A stretch of 10,575 nt of DNA from a bacterium (GTDB lineage: Bacteria > SZUA-79 > Acidulodesulfobacterales > Acidulodesulfobacteraceae). This document shows, piece by piece, positions 1-6,988 of this stretch. Every line of letters begins with the position of its first letter. Within the stretch, counting starts at the first letter, position 1. The notes under the pieces are model-generated. The model saw only the letters and a program-made list of their open reading frames with translations. It was not told where the DNA came from and searched no databases. The stretch covers positions 1 through 10,575 of the forward strand of contig JAJYJN010000033.1 in NCBI GenBank assembly GCA_021789455.1. The letters run 5' to 3'. The position numbers and the translations under genes were made by a program.

Positions 1-2564
1 GCCATTTAAATCTGCCCGTCGACGATTCAAATCCATATTTTTTATTTGACCCTAAAAGATGCGTAGTCTGCGCAAGGTGCGTCAGGGCTTGCGCAGAAAT
101 TCAAGGTAATTTTGCCCTTACCGTTTCCGGAAGAGGTTTTAAGTCCGTAATAAAAGCAGGCTGGGGCAAAGAAAACAGCTTTTTCGACTCCGAATGCGTT
201 TCTTGCGGCGCCTGCGTAAAAGCATGTCCTACGGGCGCGCTTATCGAAAAAGGAATAGCGGATTACGGCAAGCCTTTTAAAAGTACCGGAACTACATGCG
301 GTTACTGCGGCGTCGGATGTTCGTTTAACATAGAAACGAAAGGAGATAACATTATTAGGGCCGTTCCTGCCGACGATAGCCTTTCAAACTTCGGACGCTC
401 CTGCATTAAAGGCAGGTTTTCTTTCGGCTACGTCAAAAGCGCGGATAGGCTTAAGCGCCCGCTTATAAGGGAAAATATAGATTTGCCTTTCAGGGAGGTT
501 TCGTGGGAAGAAGCCTTTAGCTTTATCGCCGAAAGATTTAAAAATGTACAACTTAAATACGGAACTAATGCTGTAGGCGCAATCAGTTCGTCGAGATGTA
601 CAAACGAAGAAAACTACTTAATGCAAAAACTTGTAAGGGCGGTTTTTCATAACAACAACATAGACACATGCGCAAGGGTATGCCATCAGCCTACGGGTTA
701 CGGCCTTGGCGTAGCTTTTGGAACCGGCGCCGGAACGCAGGATTTAAGTTCGGTTTTACATTCGGACGTTATAATGGTAATTGGTTCCAATCCCACGGAA
801 GCCCATCCGGTAGTGGGTTCTTTTATCAGGCAGGCAGGACGTTCCGGAGCAAAACTTATAGTAATAGACCCAAGGAAAACGGAGGTTGCAAAATCGCCCC
901 ACATAGCTGCGCGTTATCATTTAAGACCGCTTCCCGGAACCAACGTAATGCTTCTTAATTCTATGGCGCATTTTATTTTAAAAGAAAGTTTAATTAAAAA
1001 AGATTTTATAGATTCAAGGTGCGACGAAGAATCCTTTAAGTTGTGGGCTGATTTTATACTTGACGAATCGAACTCTCCGGAAACCGCGTCGAAAATTAGC
1101 GGCGTTCCTGTTGAATATATCGAGGGAGCTGCCCGGCTTTATGCGGAAGCGTCAGCCGCATCTATTTTTTACGGTCTCGGCGTAACCGAACATCTGCAGG
1201 GTTCTACCGGAGTTCTTGCAATAGCGAATTTAGCTATGGCGACGGGAAATATCGGCAGACAAGGCACGGGCGTCTCTCCTTTAAGAGGGCAGAACAACGT
1301 TCAGGGAGCGGCGGACATGGGAGCGGAGCCTTCGACCCTGCCAGGTTACAGACATATTTCCGACGAAAAGTCGAGGACTTTATTTGAACGAATATGGAAC
1401 GTAAAATTGGACGATGTACCCGGCATGAGGCTTCCCGATATGCTAAGGGGCGGATTGGACGGCAGATTTAAAGGCATATATATTATGGGAGAAGACATCG
1501 TTCAAACCGACCCCGACTCAAACAGAATAATAGAATCTTTAAGAAATATGGATACTGTAGTCGTTCACGATCTGTTTAAAACCGTCACTGCCGAATACGC
1601 TCATGCCATACTCCCCGGCTCATCCTTTTTAGAAAAAGACGGCACTTTTACAAACTGGGAAAGGAGGATGCAGAGGGTAAGAAAAGTAATAGAACCCTTA
1701 GCCGGTTTGCAGGACTGGCAGGTAATAGCAGGACTTTCAAAATCACTGGGTTATAACATGTACTATTATAATCCTGCGGAAATAATGGATGAAATTGCAA
1801 TTACTACGCCGCAGTTTTCGGGACTCAGCTATGAATTGCTGGATAATAAAGGCTCTGTCCAGTGGCCAGTCAATTCCGAAAATCCGCAAGGTACGCCTAT
1901 TTTACACACAGAGAAGTTCGTAAGAGGGGAAGGCAGGTTTTCTATTACGAAACATATCGGTTCCAAAGATGCTATATCGGAAGAATATCCTTTTATTTTA
2001 ACGACCGTAAGAAATCTTTACCAGTATAACTGTTCAAATAATACCCGCAGAAGTTTTAACAGCTTATGGTATGGGCAGGACATATTGGAAATTTCCCAAG
2101 AAGATGCCGAAAAGTTATTAATAGAAGACGGCAGTTTAGTTGCCGTAAAAAGCAAAAAAGGTTCGGTTACGCTTCACGCAAAAATCAGCAAAAGAGTTAT
2201 GAAAGGAGTAGTTGCCACCACTTTTCACTTTCCGGAACTAAAAACCAACGTTTTAACCAGCGAATATGCCGACTGGTCAACAGAAACTCCAGAATATAAA
2301 GTAACTGCGGTTTCTATAAGCAAAGCCGACACGCCTTTTGCTTCAAGGAATTATAATCCTTTATTTAAAGGGGACGAAGAAATTAAATCGATGTTTTTAG
2401 ACATCTGCAGGATTTTTGCTCCGTATCCCCCCGAAATTGCGGCGGAAGAAATTCAAAACCACGTTAATAAATACTGGGAGCCGTTTTTACGCAAAAAACT
2501 TTTTGAAATTTACGCCTGCGACGAAAGCACTTTTAAAACCGCTATAAAAAAAGCTATAAGCTAA
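1..2564 (+). CDS. fdhA: NAD(P)-type formate dehydrogenase alpha subunit with fused C-terminal FdsD-like domain (5' partial)
   Basis: Catalytic subunit of a Mo/W-bis-MGD formate dehydrogenase that oxidises formate to CO2 and passes electrons along Fe-S clusters. The reading frame (codons from base 3) is open to the left edge, so the N-terminus is missing; 853 residues are visible. In order: two ferredoxin-type 4Fe-4S motifs (CVVCARCVRAC at about 60-95; CVSCGACVKACP at about 195-230), the MopB 4Fe-4S motif CGYCGVGC with a later Cys (about 300-405), the molybdopterin oxidoreductase body, and the dinucleotide-binding domain (about 1980-2320). The active-site motif is CARVCHQPTG: Cys (TGC, 681-683) followed by His, so this is a Cys enzyme, not a selenoprotein. 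The last ~58 residues (2388-2561), with FAPYPPE, HVNKYWEPFLRKKL and AIKKAI, resemble FdsD, normally a separate small subunit of soluble NAD-dependent Fds enzymes. The beta and gamma subunits would be expected to the left. The gene is visibly richer in GC than its neighbours. The family is certain; the fusion is my reading by eye. Confidence 0.95.
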   Translation, partial: HLNLPVDDSNPYFLFDPKRCVVCARCVRACAEIQGNFALTVSGRGFKSVIKAGWGKENSFFDSECVSCGACVKACPTGALIEKGIADYGKPFKSTGTTCGYCGVGCSFNIETKGDNIIRAVPADDSLSNFGRSCIKGRFSFGYVKSADRLKRPLIRENIDLPFREVSWEEAFSFIAERFKNVQLKYGTNAVGAISSSRCTNEENYLMQKLVRAVFHNNNIDTCARVCHQPTGYGLGVAFGTGAGTQDLSSVLHSDVIMVIGSNPTEAHPVVGSFIRQAGRSGAKLIVIDPRKTEVAKSPHIAARYHLRPLPGTNVMLLNSMAHFILKESLIKKDFIDSRCDEESFKLWADFILDESNSPETASKISGVPVEYIEGAARLYAEASAASIFYGLGVTEHLQGSTGVLAIANLAMATGNIGRQGTGVSPLRGQNNVQGAADMGAEPSTLPGYRHISDEKSRTLFERIWNVKLDDVPGMRLPDMLRGGLDGRFKGIYIMGEDIVQTDPDSNRIIESLRNMDTVVVHDLFKTVTAEYAHAILPGSSFLEKDGTFTNWERRMQRVRKVIEPLAGLQDWQVIAGLSKSLGYNMYYYNPAEIMDEIAITTPQFSGLSYELLDNKGSVQWPVNSENPQGTPILHTEKFVRGEGRFSITKHIGSKDAISEEYPFILTTVRNLYQYNCSNNTRRSFNSLWYGQDILEISQEDAEKLLIEDGSLVAVKSKKGSVTLHAKISKRVMKGVVATTFHFPELKTNVLTSEYADWSTETPEYKVTAVSISKADTPFASRNYNPLFKGDEEIKSMFLDICRIFAPYPPEIAAEEIQNHVNKYWEPFLRKKLFEIYACDESTFKTAIKKAIS

Positions 2565-2594
2565 AATAAGATTTAACTTCAATCCAAAATGCGG

Positions 2595-3425
2595 TTATTT
2601 TGCAAAATTTAACTTCTTTGATTGTTTTTTAATAATATCAAATTGCCAGGCAAGTTCAGTGATTATTTGGCTATTAGACGTGATAGTGATTTTTCCCAAT
2701 AAATCTTCCCTATGTGAAATTATCCCTATAGATAATTCTTCGGATATTGCAAAACTGGCATACGGCAGCATTTTATCTAATTCGTTTTGAAAAACGTAAA
2801 ATACATTAATATTGTTTTTTGCTTGTTCCTCCATAATTTCTTTCATTTTGGTAAAATCGTCCTCATTCTTTAAAATAAATATTCGTTCGATATGAACGCC
2901 TCTTTTTGCCTGCCTGTAATTTTGTTGCGTATGTTCGGTAACATCCTTGCCGTATCCCCAATAAAACGGTTCTATAAGATTGCTTGCAACCTTAAACGAC
3001 TGCCCTGGTTTTAATTCTTTCAATACAATTAATTTAGCGGCGTAAATATCGTGAAAAATAAAATCTCCGCCTTTTTCAGCCTGTTTTAAGAGGATATGAA
3101 TTTTTTCAAAATCTTCTATAGCTATTTTAGTCGGAATATCCGATTTTTTCTTTTTGAGTTTATTATACAACAATATAGTTTCATTAATTGCGATTTGTTC
3201 CCTGAGGGGAAGCTCCAGCGACGGAAAAGCCGCTTTTAATCTTTTTTCAAGATTATCGATGGCTATTACAATTTCCGCAAGGATAGCGGCTAATGCAAAA
3301 GCCAATACGATTACTATTTTTGTGGAAACGTTTAAATGGAAATATGCGCCTAACCAAAATGTGAGAACTATAAACAAAATACCGAATATTCCTATTAACA
3401 GGCGCAAAAATAAAATCCTTGACAT
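2595..3425 (-). CDS. Unrecognised membrane-anchored protein, two N-terminal TM helices and soluble C-terminal domain
   Basis: I do not recognise this 276-residue protein. It starts with two hydrophobic helices (about residues 5-28 and 34-56) separated by a short loop, then a charged stretch that may be coiled coil (NLEKRLK, LYNKLKKKK), then a soluble domain of about 170 residues. That domain has WGYGKDVTEH, a basic NYRQAKRGVHIERIFIL segment and an alternating strand/helix pattern (NNINVFYVFQN, ELSIGIISHRED), faintly like the phospholipase-D-like or sensor domains found behind helix-turn-helix or membrane segments, but without an HKD motif. The ATG at 3423-3425 follows AAGGGGA about 8 bases upstream, which supports this start. 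It is convergent with fdhA (30 bases apart) and lies 99 AT-rich bases behind the TauE/SafE gene, so it could have its own promoter. Function unknown; a membrane-tethered sensor is only a guess. Confidence 0.8.
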   Translation of the reverse strand: MSRILFLRLLIGIFGILFIVLTFWLGAYFHLNVSTKIVIVLAFALAAILAEIVIAIDNLEKRLKAAFPSLELPLREQIAINETILLYNKLKKKKSDIPTKIAIEDFEKIHILLKQAEKGGDFIFHDIYAAKLIVLKELKPGQSFKVASNLIEPFYWGYGKDVTEHTQQNYRQAKRGVHIERIFILKNEDDFTKMKEIMEEQAKNNINVFYVFQNELDKMLPYASFAISEELSIGIISHREDLLGKITITSNSQIITELAWQFDIIKKQSKKLNFAK

Positions 3426-3524
3426 TACATTATCCCCTTAATATTAAATAATATATATATATTAATAATTGATAATACGTATATTATGCAAGATTTATTT
3501 ATTATAATAATTTAAACAATTTCA

Positions 3525-4424
3525 TTAAATAACCGAAACCGCAAACATTAAAATGCCGAGTATAATTATAAACGTACCTTGATAAATTCTCAATGTTTTA
3601 GCTGCGGAATTTTTTGAAATATAAGCTCCGGCTTTAGAGCCGATTAATGCACCTATTCCTAATGGTATAATATAAACCGCAAGGTTAAAAGGGTTTTTAA
3701 TGTAGTAAAAATGAATTAGTCCTCCGATTAAAGAAATTATCGCCATAATCGATATTATAGTTGAAAATGCAATTCTTGGCGGTATCTGCTCAACGGCAGT
3801 CAAAAAAGTTCCCGTTATTCCCCCTATGCCGATTCCTATAAATCCAGAAACTAATCCGGCGATTAAGGAAAAAACATTTATTGCAAGAGGGCTTTTTATT
3901 TCATAATCATATGTTGTTCCATTCGTTTCTTTATGTTTTTTTCTAATATGCCCGCTAAAATAACCTTTACTTTTTATTTTACTATTATTTAACGTATCTT
4001 CAGCTTGTTTATCGGAATAATTAGTTTTAATTGCCGCCTGTTTTTTTGTCGCAATCAGAGAAAATATTCCTATGCCTATTACTATTATCGAAAAAATCCA
4101 TTTAAATTGGTTTGTTGGAATGTAATTGCTTAAAATTGAACCTGCTATAATGCCTATTAACGCAGGAATTAAAACCATTATAAAAAGATGCTTGTCTAAA
4201 GCTGCGTCTTTGTAAAAAATGTATGAACCTCCGGCAGTGCTTATCATTATTGTAAGAAGAGACAAACCGCTTGATTCTAACGGCGATAAATGCATATAGA
4301 ATATAAAAAACGGAACTAATAATATCCCGCCCCCGATGCCTATAGCATTTCCGACGATTCCTACTAAAAGAGCGGTTATAAAAAGCGTGAAATATATAAA
4401 AATCGGATTTAAAGAATAATACAT
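3525..4424 (-). CDS. TauE/SafE family membrane permease (probable sulfite or organosulfur anion exporter)
   Basis: Inner-membrane permease of the TauE/SafE (DUF81) family, whose characterised members export sulfite, sulfoacetate or related anions. The protein has 299 residues and two homologous halves. Each half begins with the family's glycine-rich signature: GNAIGIGGGILLVPFF at about residues 26-41, and GFIGIGIGGITGTFL in the second half. There are about eight hydrophobic segments. A long hydrophilic linker (about residues 127-180, rich in Lys and Asn) separates the halves and is larger than the short loop usual in the family. The ATG at 4422-4424 has only a weak AGAAGA upstream. It lies 76 bases downstream of the DUF4149-like gene on the same strand and may be cotranscribed with it. 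In a neighbourhood with DsrE and LbpA-like proteins, removal of sulfite made by sulfur oxidation is a reasonable inference; the substrate cannot be read from the sequence. Confidence 0.9.
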   Translation of the reverse strand: MYYSLNPIFIYFTLFITALLVGIVGNAIGIGGGILLVPFFIFYMHLSPLESSGLSLLTIMISTAGGSYIFYKDAALDKHLFIMVLIPALIGIIAGSILSNYIPTNQFKWIFSIIVIGIGIFSLIATKKQAAIKTNYSDKQAEDTLNNSKIKSKGYFSGHIRKKHKETNGTTYDYEIKSPLAINVFSLIAGLVSGFIGIGIGGITGTFLTAVEQIPPRIAFSTIISIMAIISLIGGLIHFYYIKNPFNLAVYIIPLGIGALIGSKAGAYISKNSAAKTLRIYQGTFIIILGILMFAVSVI

Positions 4425-4500
4425 ATTTATATTCTTCTGCGAGTATTCAATTTATAGCGCAAAATAATTATTGCTTGAATTTGTTAGCCAAACTATGAAA

Positions 4501-4965
4501 TTATTTAATTAATATTAAGTAAAATAATGGCAGGCAAAGCAGTTCGTTAAGTAAAAACAGTTTTATAGACCACTTATGCAGACTGTTAAATCCTTTTCTT
4601 TTCGGGTCGTCTTGCGGCGTTTCGTCTATTGAGCCCATTTGTTGTTTCAAAATATTTAATTTTTTAGAAATGAAGTTTTCGGAAAACAGCAGTATAATAA
4701 GTATTATTAAAGGAAGAACGAAGATGCTTAATACGGCATCATTTTTTGCGTATAATATATAGCCGGCGAATATCATTACACCCTGAGTAATATATCCGAG
4801 TATTGAAAATTTGCCTAGAAGGGTGCCTACCATATTGCCGGCTTCGTGTCTCGATTTTAGCGTTTTAAAGATATACGGCGCGGCTATATAGCCTATAAAT
4901 ATACTTGAACCGAAAAAAATCGATAAACATAAAGAGTAAATATATAATAAAATATTTAAATACAT
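4501..4965 (-). CDS. DUF4149-like (TMEM205-like) small integral membrane protein
   Basis: A 154-residue membrane protein with four hydrophobic segments (about residues 2-30, 48-72, 76-96 and 132-153). The first half fits the DUF4149/TMEM205 pattern: a helix with FGSSIFIGYIAAPYIFKTL, then RHEAGNMVGTLLGKF before the second helix. The third and fourth helices are joined by a hydrophilic loop of about 35 residues (KKLNILKQQMG to DDPKRKGF). The biochemical role of this family in bacteria is unknown; eukaryotic TMEM205 has been linked to cisplatin resistance. A good Shine-Dalgarno (GGAGG, 4973-4977 on the minus strand) sits 7 bases before the ATG, and a possible TTTAAC-N17-TATAAT promoter precedes it. 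It follows the MerR-type regulator gene by 70 bases. Only two cysteines are present and there is no CC pair, so it does not look like MerT. Family assignment is moderately sure; function unknown. Confidence 0.75.
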   Translation of the reverse strand: MYLNILLYIYSLCLSIFFGSSIFIGYIAAPYIFKTLKSRHEAGNMVGTLLGKFSILGYITQGVMIFAGYILYAKNDAVLSIFVLPLIILIILLFSENFISKKLNILKQQMGSIDETPQDDPKRKGFNSLHKWSIKLFLLNELLCLPLFYLILIK

Positions 4966-4984
4966 TTGTTGTCCTCCAAAATTA

Positions 4985-5013
4985 ATTATAATAATTTTTA
5001 AATTTACGTTAAA
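4985..5013 (-). promoter_or_regulatory. Possible sigma-70 promoter for the DUF4149-like gene
   Basis: On the minus strand there is TTTAAC (5013-5008), a 17-base spacer, and TATAAT (4990-4985), placed about 20 bases before the DUF4149 gene's GGAGG site. The -10 is perfect but the -35 is weak, and the background is very AT-rich, so this could be chance. The spacer is not the 19-20 bases typical of MerR-activated promoters. Confidence 0.35.
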
Positions 5014-5035
5014 TATATATTTATTTAAATTTATT

Positions 5036-5434
5036 TTATCTTTGAAATTTTAAAACGTTTAGCATCGGGCAATCGCCTTTGCCCGTTTTTTTTACTTCGC
5101 ACTGAGAAATAAGGCTTAAAAGCTCTTTTCGTATAAGGTTTAATGAATAAATTCTTTTATCTATTTCCGCGACTTTTTCCTGGGCCAGCATTTTAACTCT
5201 GGTGCAGGTATTATTTTTGTCGTTGTCTATCGAAAAAATTTCCGATATCTGTTTTAACGTAAATCCTATTTCTTTCGCATGTTTTATAAAACGTAAAACT
5301 TCCGCCGCCTTTTCCGGATATATCCTATAACCGGCTTCGTTAGTATCCGGTTTTTCTATTAATCCAATCCGTTCGTAGTATCTTACGGTCTGTACATTTA
5401 ACCCCGTCTTTTTGGCTAACTGTCCTATAGTCAT
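5036..5434 (-). CDS. MerR-family metal-responsive regulator with a three-cysteine divalent-metal site
   Basis: DNA-binding activator/repressor of 132 residues. The winged helix-turn-helix is at residues 1-70 (MTIGQLAKKTGLNVQTVRYY, GYRIYP, IGFTLKQISEI) and is followed by the long dimerisation helix (about 77-111) and a metal-binding tail. Three cysteines stand at 77, 112 and 122. The 35-residue gap from the first to the second matches MerR (82/117) and ZntR (79/114), and the 10-residue gap to the third matches ZntR. Cu(I) sensors such as CueR have Ser at the first position, so a divalent soft metal (Hg, Zn, Cd or Pb) is the likelier effector. The start lies 9 bases after rsmG with no Shine-Dalgarno, which suggests translational coupling or a weak start. 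No metal pump or reductase follows it in the window; the nearest same-strand genes are DUF4149-like and TauE/SafE. Its targets are unknown. Confidence 0.9.
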   Translation of the reverse strand: MTIGQLAKKTGLNVQTVRYYERIGLIEKPDTNEAGYRIYPEKAAEVLRFIKHAKEIGFTLKQISEIFSIDNDKNNTCTRVKMLAQEKVAEIDKRIYSLNLIRKELLSLISQCEVKKTGKGDCPMLNVLKFQR

Positions 5435-5443
5435 TTATTTTTA

Positions 5444-6172
5444 TTATTTATTTATTATTTTAAATTTTGCTATCAGCCTGAAATTATCTTTTTTATCGCC
5501 GCAATAATCCGTTTTATAATAAAGGATTTGGTCTAAAATAGCTTTTTTCGATTTGTATTTAAAAGATTCTATATTTTTAGCTTCTTCTGTTTTTGACAGA
5601 AATAAATATATATCCGTGCCGTTTTTTAAATCTATATTTTCTATTAAGCTGCTAATTTCTTCCGCGTTAAAAGCCGCACGCGTTACTATTGCCGATACGT
5701 TGTTATAATCTTTATAATTAAAAATATTAATATTTAAACATTTAAAATTGTTAAGACCCAATTTTCTTGCAGCCGCTTTTTGAAAATTGCACTTTTTTAG
5801 TACGGATTCTACGGAAATAATTTTTAAATCCGGCGTTAATATTTCGATAATCATTCCCGGAAAACCGGCGCCAGAACCTATATCTAAAATATAACCGCCG
5901 GTATTTGATATCCGCCTGCCGCCGGAATTTAAAATTTTTAATAAATATGAACTGTCTATAACATGCTTTTTAATAAAACCGTCGATATCTGTTACGGTTG
6001 TTAAATTTATTTTTTTATTCCATTCTAAAAGCTCTTCGTAGTATAAATAAATTTTATCGATTTTTTCTTTTAAATTTTCAATATTATTATTGCCTAAAGA
6101 TACAATGCCGTAAGTTAATAAATAATCGTAAACTCTATCGGTAAATATATCACATGGAGAAGTATAGTCCAT
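5444..6172 (-). CDS. rsmG: 16S rRNA (guanine-N7)-methyltransferase RsmG (GidB)
   Basis: SAM-dependent methyltransferase that makes m7G527 in 16S rRNA; its loss often gives low-level streptomycin resistance. The 242-residue protein shows the RsmG pattern: YYEELLEWNKKINLTTVTD, the HVIDSSYLL segment, the SAM-binding loop LDIGSGAGFPGMIIEI, VESVLKKCNFQKAAARKLGLNN, and the VTRAAFN strand motif near the active site. It is somewhat longer than the usual ~205-215 residues because of an N-terminal extension. The ATG at 6170-6172 has no clear Shine-Dalgarno. In many bacteria rsmG sits in an mnmG-rsmG-parA-parB cluster near the origin. Here those neighbours are absent, but a parS-like site lies just upstream, in the end of the hemerythrin gene. 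The merR-type gene follows after 9 bases. The assignment is firm; the start is moderately sure. Confidence 0.95.
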   Translation of the reverse strand: MDYTSPCDIFTDRVYDYLLTYGIVSLGNNNIENLKEKIDKIYLYYEELLEWNKKINLTTVTDIDGFIKKHVIDSSYLLKILNSGGRRISNTGGYILDIGSGAGFPGMIIEILTPDLKIISVESVLKKCNFQKAAARKLGLNNFKCLNINIFNYKDYNNVSAIVTRAAFNAEEISSLIENIDLKNGTDIYLFLSKTEEAKNIESFKYKSKKAILDQILYYKTDYCGDKKDNFRLIAKFKIINK

Positions 6173-6192
6173 AATTAAAATAATTTAAACGC

Positions 6193-6207
6193 ATGTATAT
6201 TATACAT
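6193..6207. promoter_or_regulatory. 15-bp palindrome over the probable rsmG -10 box
   Basis: ATGTATA-T-TATACAT is an inverted repeat with perfect 7-bp arms. A TATAAT box on the minus strand (6204-6199) lies inside it, about 27 bases before the rsmG start; no good -35 is visible. It may be an operator overlapping the rsmG promoter, or an AT-rich coincidence. Confidence 0.35.
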
Positions 6208-6222
6208 AATATGCAAATACAA

Positions 6223-6747
6223 CTATCTTGTTTGTGTTTCACGTGAAATCGAAGAAATATTAAGAAATTTTTGCATTATTTCATGTTTTTCTTCTTTAGA
6301 TAATTGCATATCCGCCATATTAAACAATATCTGTTCTTCTTTATCTATATGTTCGGATAAAAGTTTAAAAAAAGCAAACCCGTCGTTTAAAATCGAATCA
6401 AACTCTTTTGTGCTTTGATAATCCTTAATTTTGGATTTAAATTCGGAAGAAATTTCTCTGCTCTGTTTATGTTCTAACAGCATCACGTGTATAGGACCCG
6501 TTTCCGTCCCGATATATTTACCGAGAACGGGGAATAATCCATCCTCTTCTTTTTTAAAATGAACTTCTAAGTCTTTGTCTATAAAAGCGGTTATTTCGTT
6601 AAGCTGGTTTATTAAGTTGTTTCTCAGACCTTCGGAAGACACTTTTCCGATTTTTTTTAAATATTCTTCAAGATTATTCAATACGCTTCTAACGATTTCA
6701 TGATCGCTCTTTAAGGCGGCAATAGGATCAATTGAAGAAGTTTCCAT
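6223..6747 (-). CDS. Hemerythrin-like HHE-domain protein
   Basis: A soluble 174-residue protein with a four-helix bundle that binds a non-haem di-iron centre; related proteins sense or carry O2 or repair Fe-S clusters under NO or oxidative stress. Likely iron ligands, in order: His16 in DHEIVR, His63 and Glu67 in HFKKEE, His87 and His93 in HVMLLEH, and His133 with Glu137 in HIDKEE. This is the standard HHE layout, and the length matches single-domain family members. The ATG at 6745-6747 has GAGGA about 8 bases upstream. The gene is divergent from the lipoyl-carrier operon, with a 241-base gap between them. Its last sense codons (SRET) are written in a parS-like palindrome. Whether it is an O2 sensor, a store or an RIC-like repair protein cannot be told; there is no extra ScdA N-terminal domain. 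Confidence 0.9.
   Translation of the reverse strand: METSSIDPIAALKSDHEIVRSVLNNLEEYLKKIGKVSSEGLRNNLINQLNEITAFIDKDLEVHFKKEEDGLFPVLGKYIGTETGPIHVMLLEHKQSREISSEFKSKIKDYQSTKEFDSILNDGFAFFKLLSEHIDKEEQILFNMADMQLSKEEKHEIMQKFLNISSISRETQTR
6235..6250. other. parS: parS-like centromere site (ParB-binding palindrome)
   Basis: TGTTTCACGTGAAATC matches the widely conserved bacterial parS 16-mer TGTTTCACGTGAAACA at 14 of 16 positions and contains the perfect 12-bp palindrome TTTCACGTGAAA. It lies in the last codons of the hemerythrin gene, about 60 bases upstream of rsmG. rsmG often neighbours parAB, and parS sites usually cluster near the origin. ParB binding is inferred from the match. Confidence 0.8.
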
Positions 6748-6917
6748 TATAATATCCTCGCATTATATGTTTTTTGAGTATTAACTGCGGCAAAATAATT
6801 TTTACATTTCGATAGTTTATTTGCAACGTACGACTATAAAGTAAATAGTTTATATAATTAATGATACATCAAAGATTATATTCTATCAATACAAATTCCC
6901 AAAAAAATTTATAAATT

Positions 6918-6946
6918 TTTACCGATTCTTTAAATTGTGATATAAT
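6918..6946 (+). promoter_or_regulatory. Sigma-70-type promoter of the lipoyl-carrier operon
   Basis: TTTACC (6918-6923), a 17-base spacer and a perfect TATAAT (6941-6946) lie 42 bases before the start of the LbpA/GcvH-like gene. They imply a leader of roughly 35 bases that contains the GAGGA ribosome site at 6976-6980. The rest of the 6748-6988 gap is AT-rich and must also hold the divergent hemerythrin promoter, which I could not place with confidence. Confidence 0.6.
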
Positions 6947-6988
6947 TATAAATAATTTATTTTTAAATTTAATTTGAGGAATTAAAAC

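Noticed and set aside
668..958. Overlapping frames on both strands inside fdhA
   Set aside because: They lie within the well-conserved molybdopterin domain and encode no recognisable protein.
3426..3524. AT-rich runs and near-palindromes (ATAATACGTATATTAT) between the unknown membrane gene and TauE/SafE
   Set aside because: Arms are imperfect and the composition is almost pure A+T, so neither an operator nor a terminator can be supported.
6484..6489. A second CACGTG core, 250 bp from the parS-like site
   Set aside because: The flanks are AT and TA instead of TTT/AAA, so only the six-base core matches; it lies in hemerythrin codons and is likely chance.
6861..6874. FNR-like sequence (TTTGATGTATCATTA on the minus strand) upstream of hemerythrin and the lipoyl operon
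   Set aside because: Only the TTGAT half matches; the other half is CATTA and not ATCAA.
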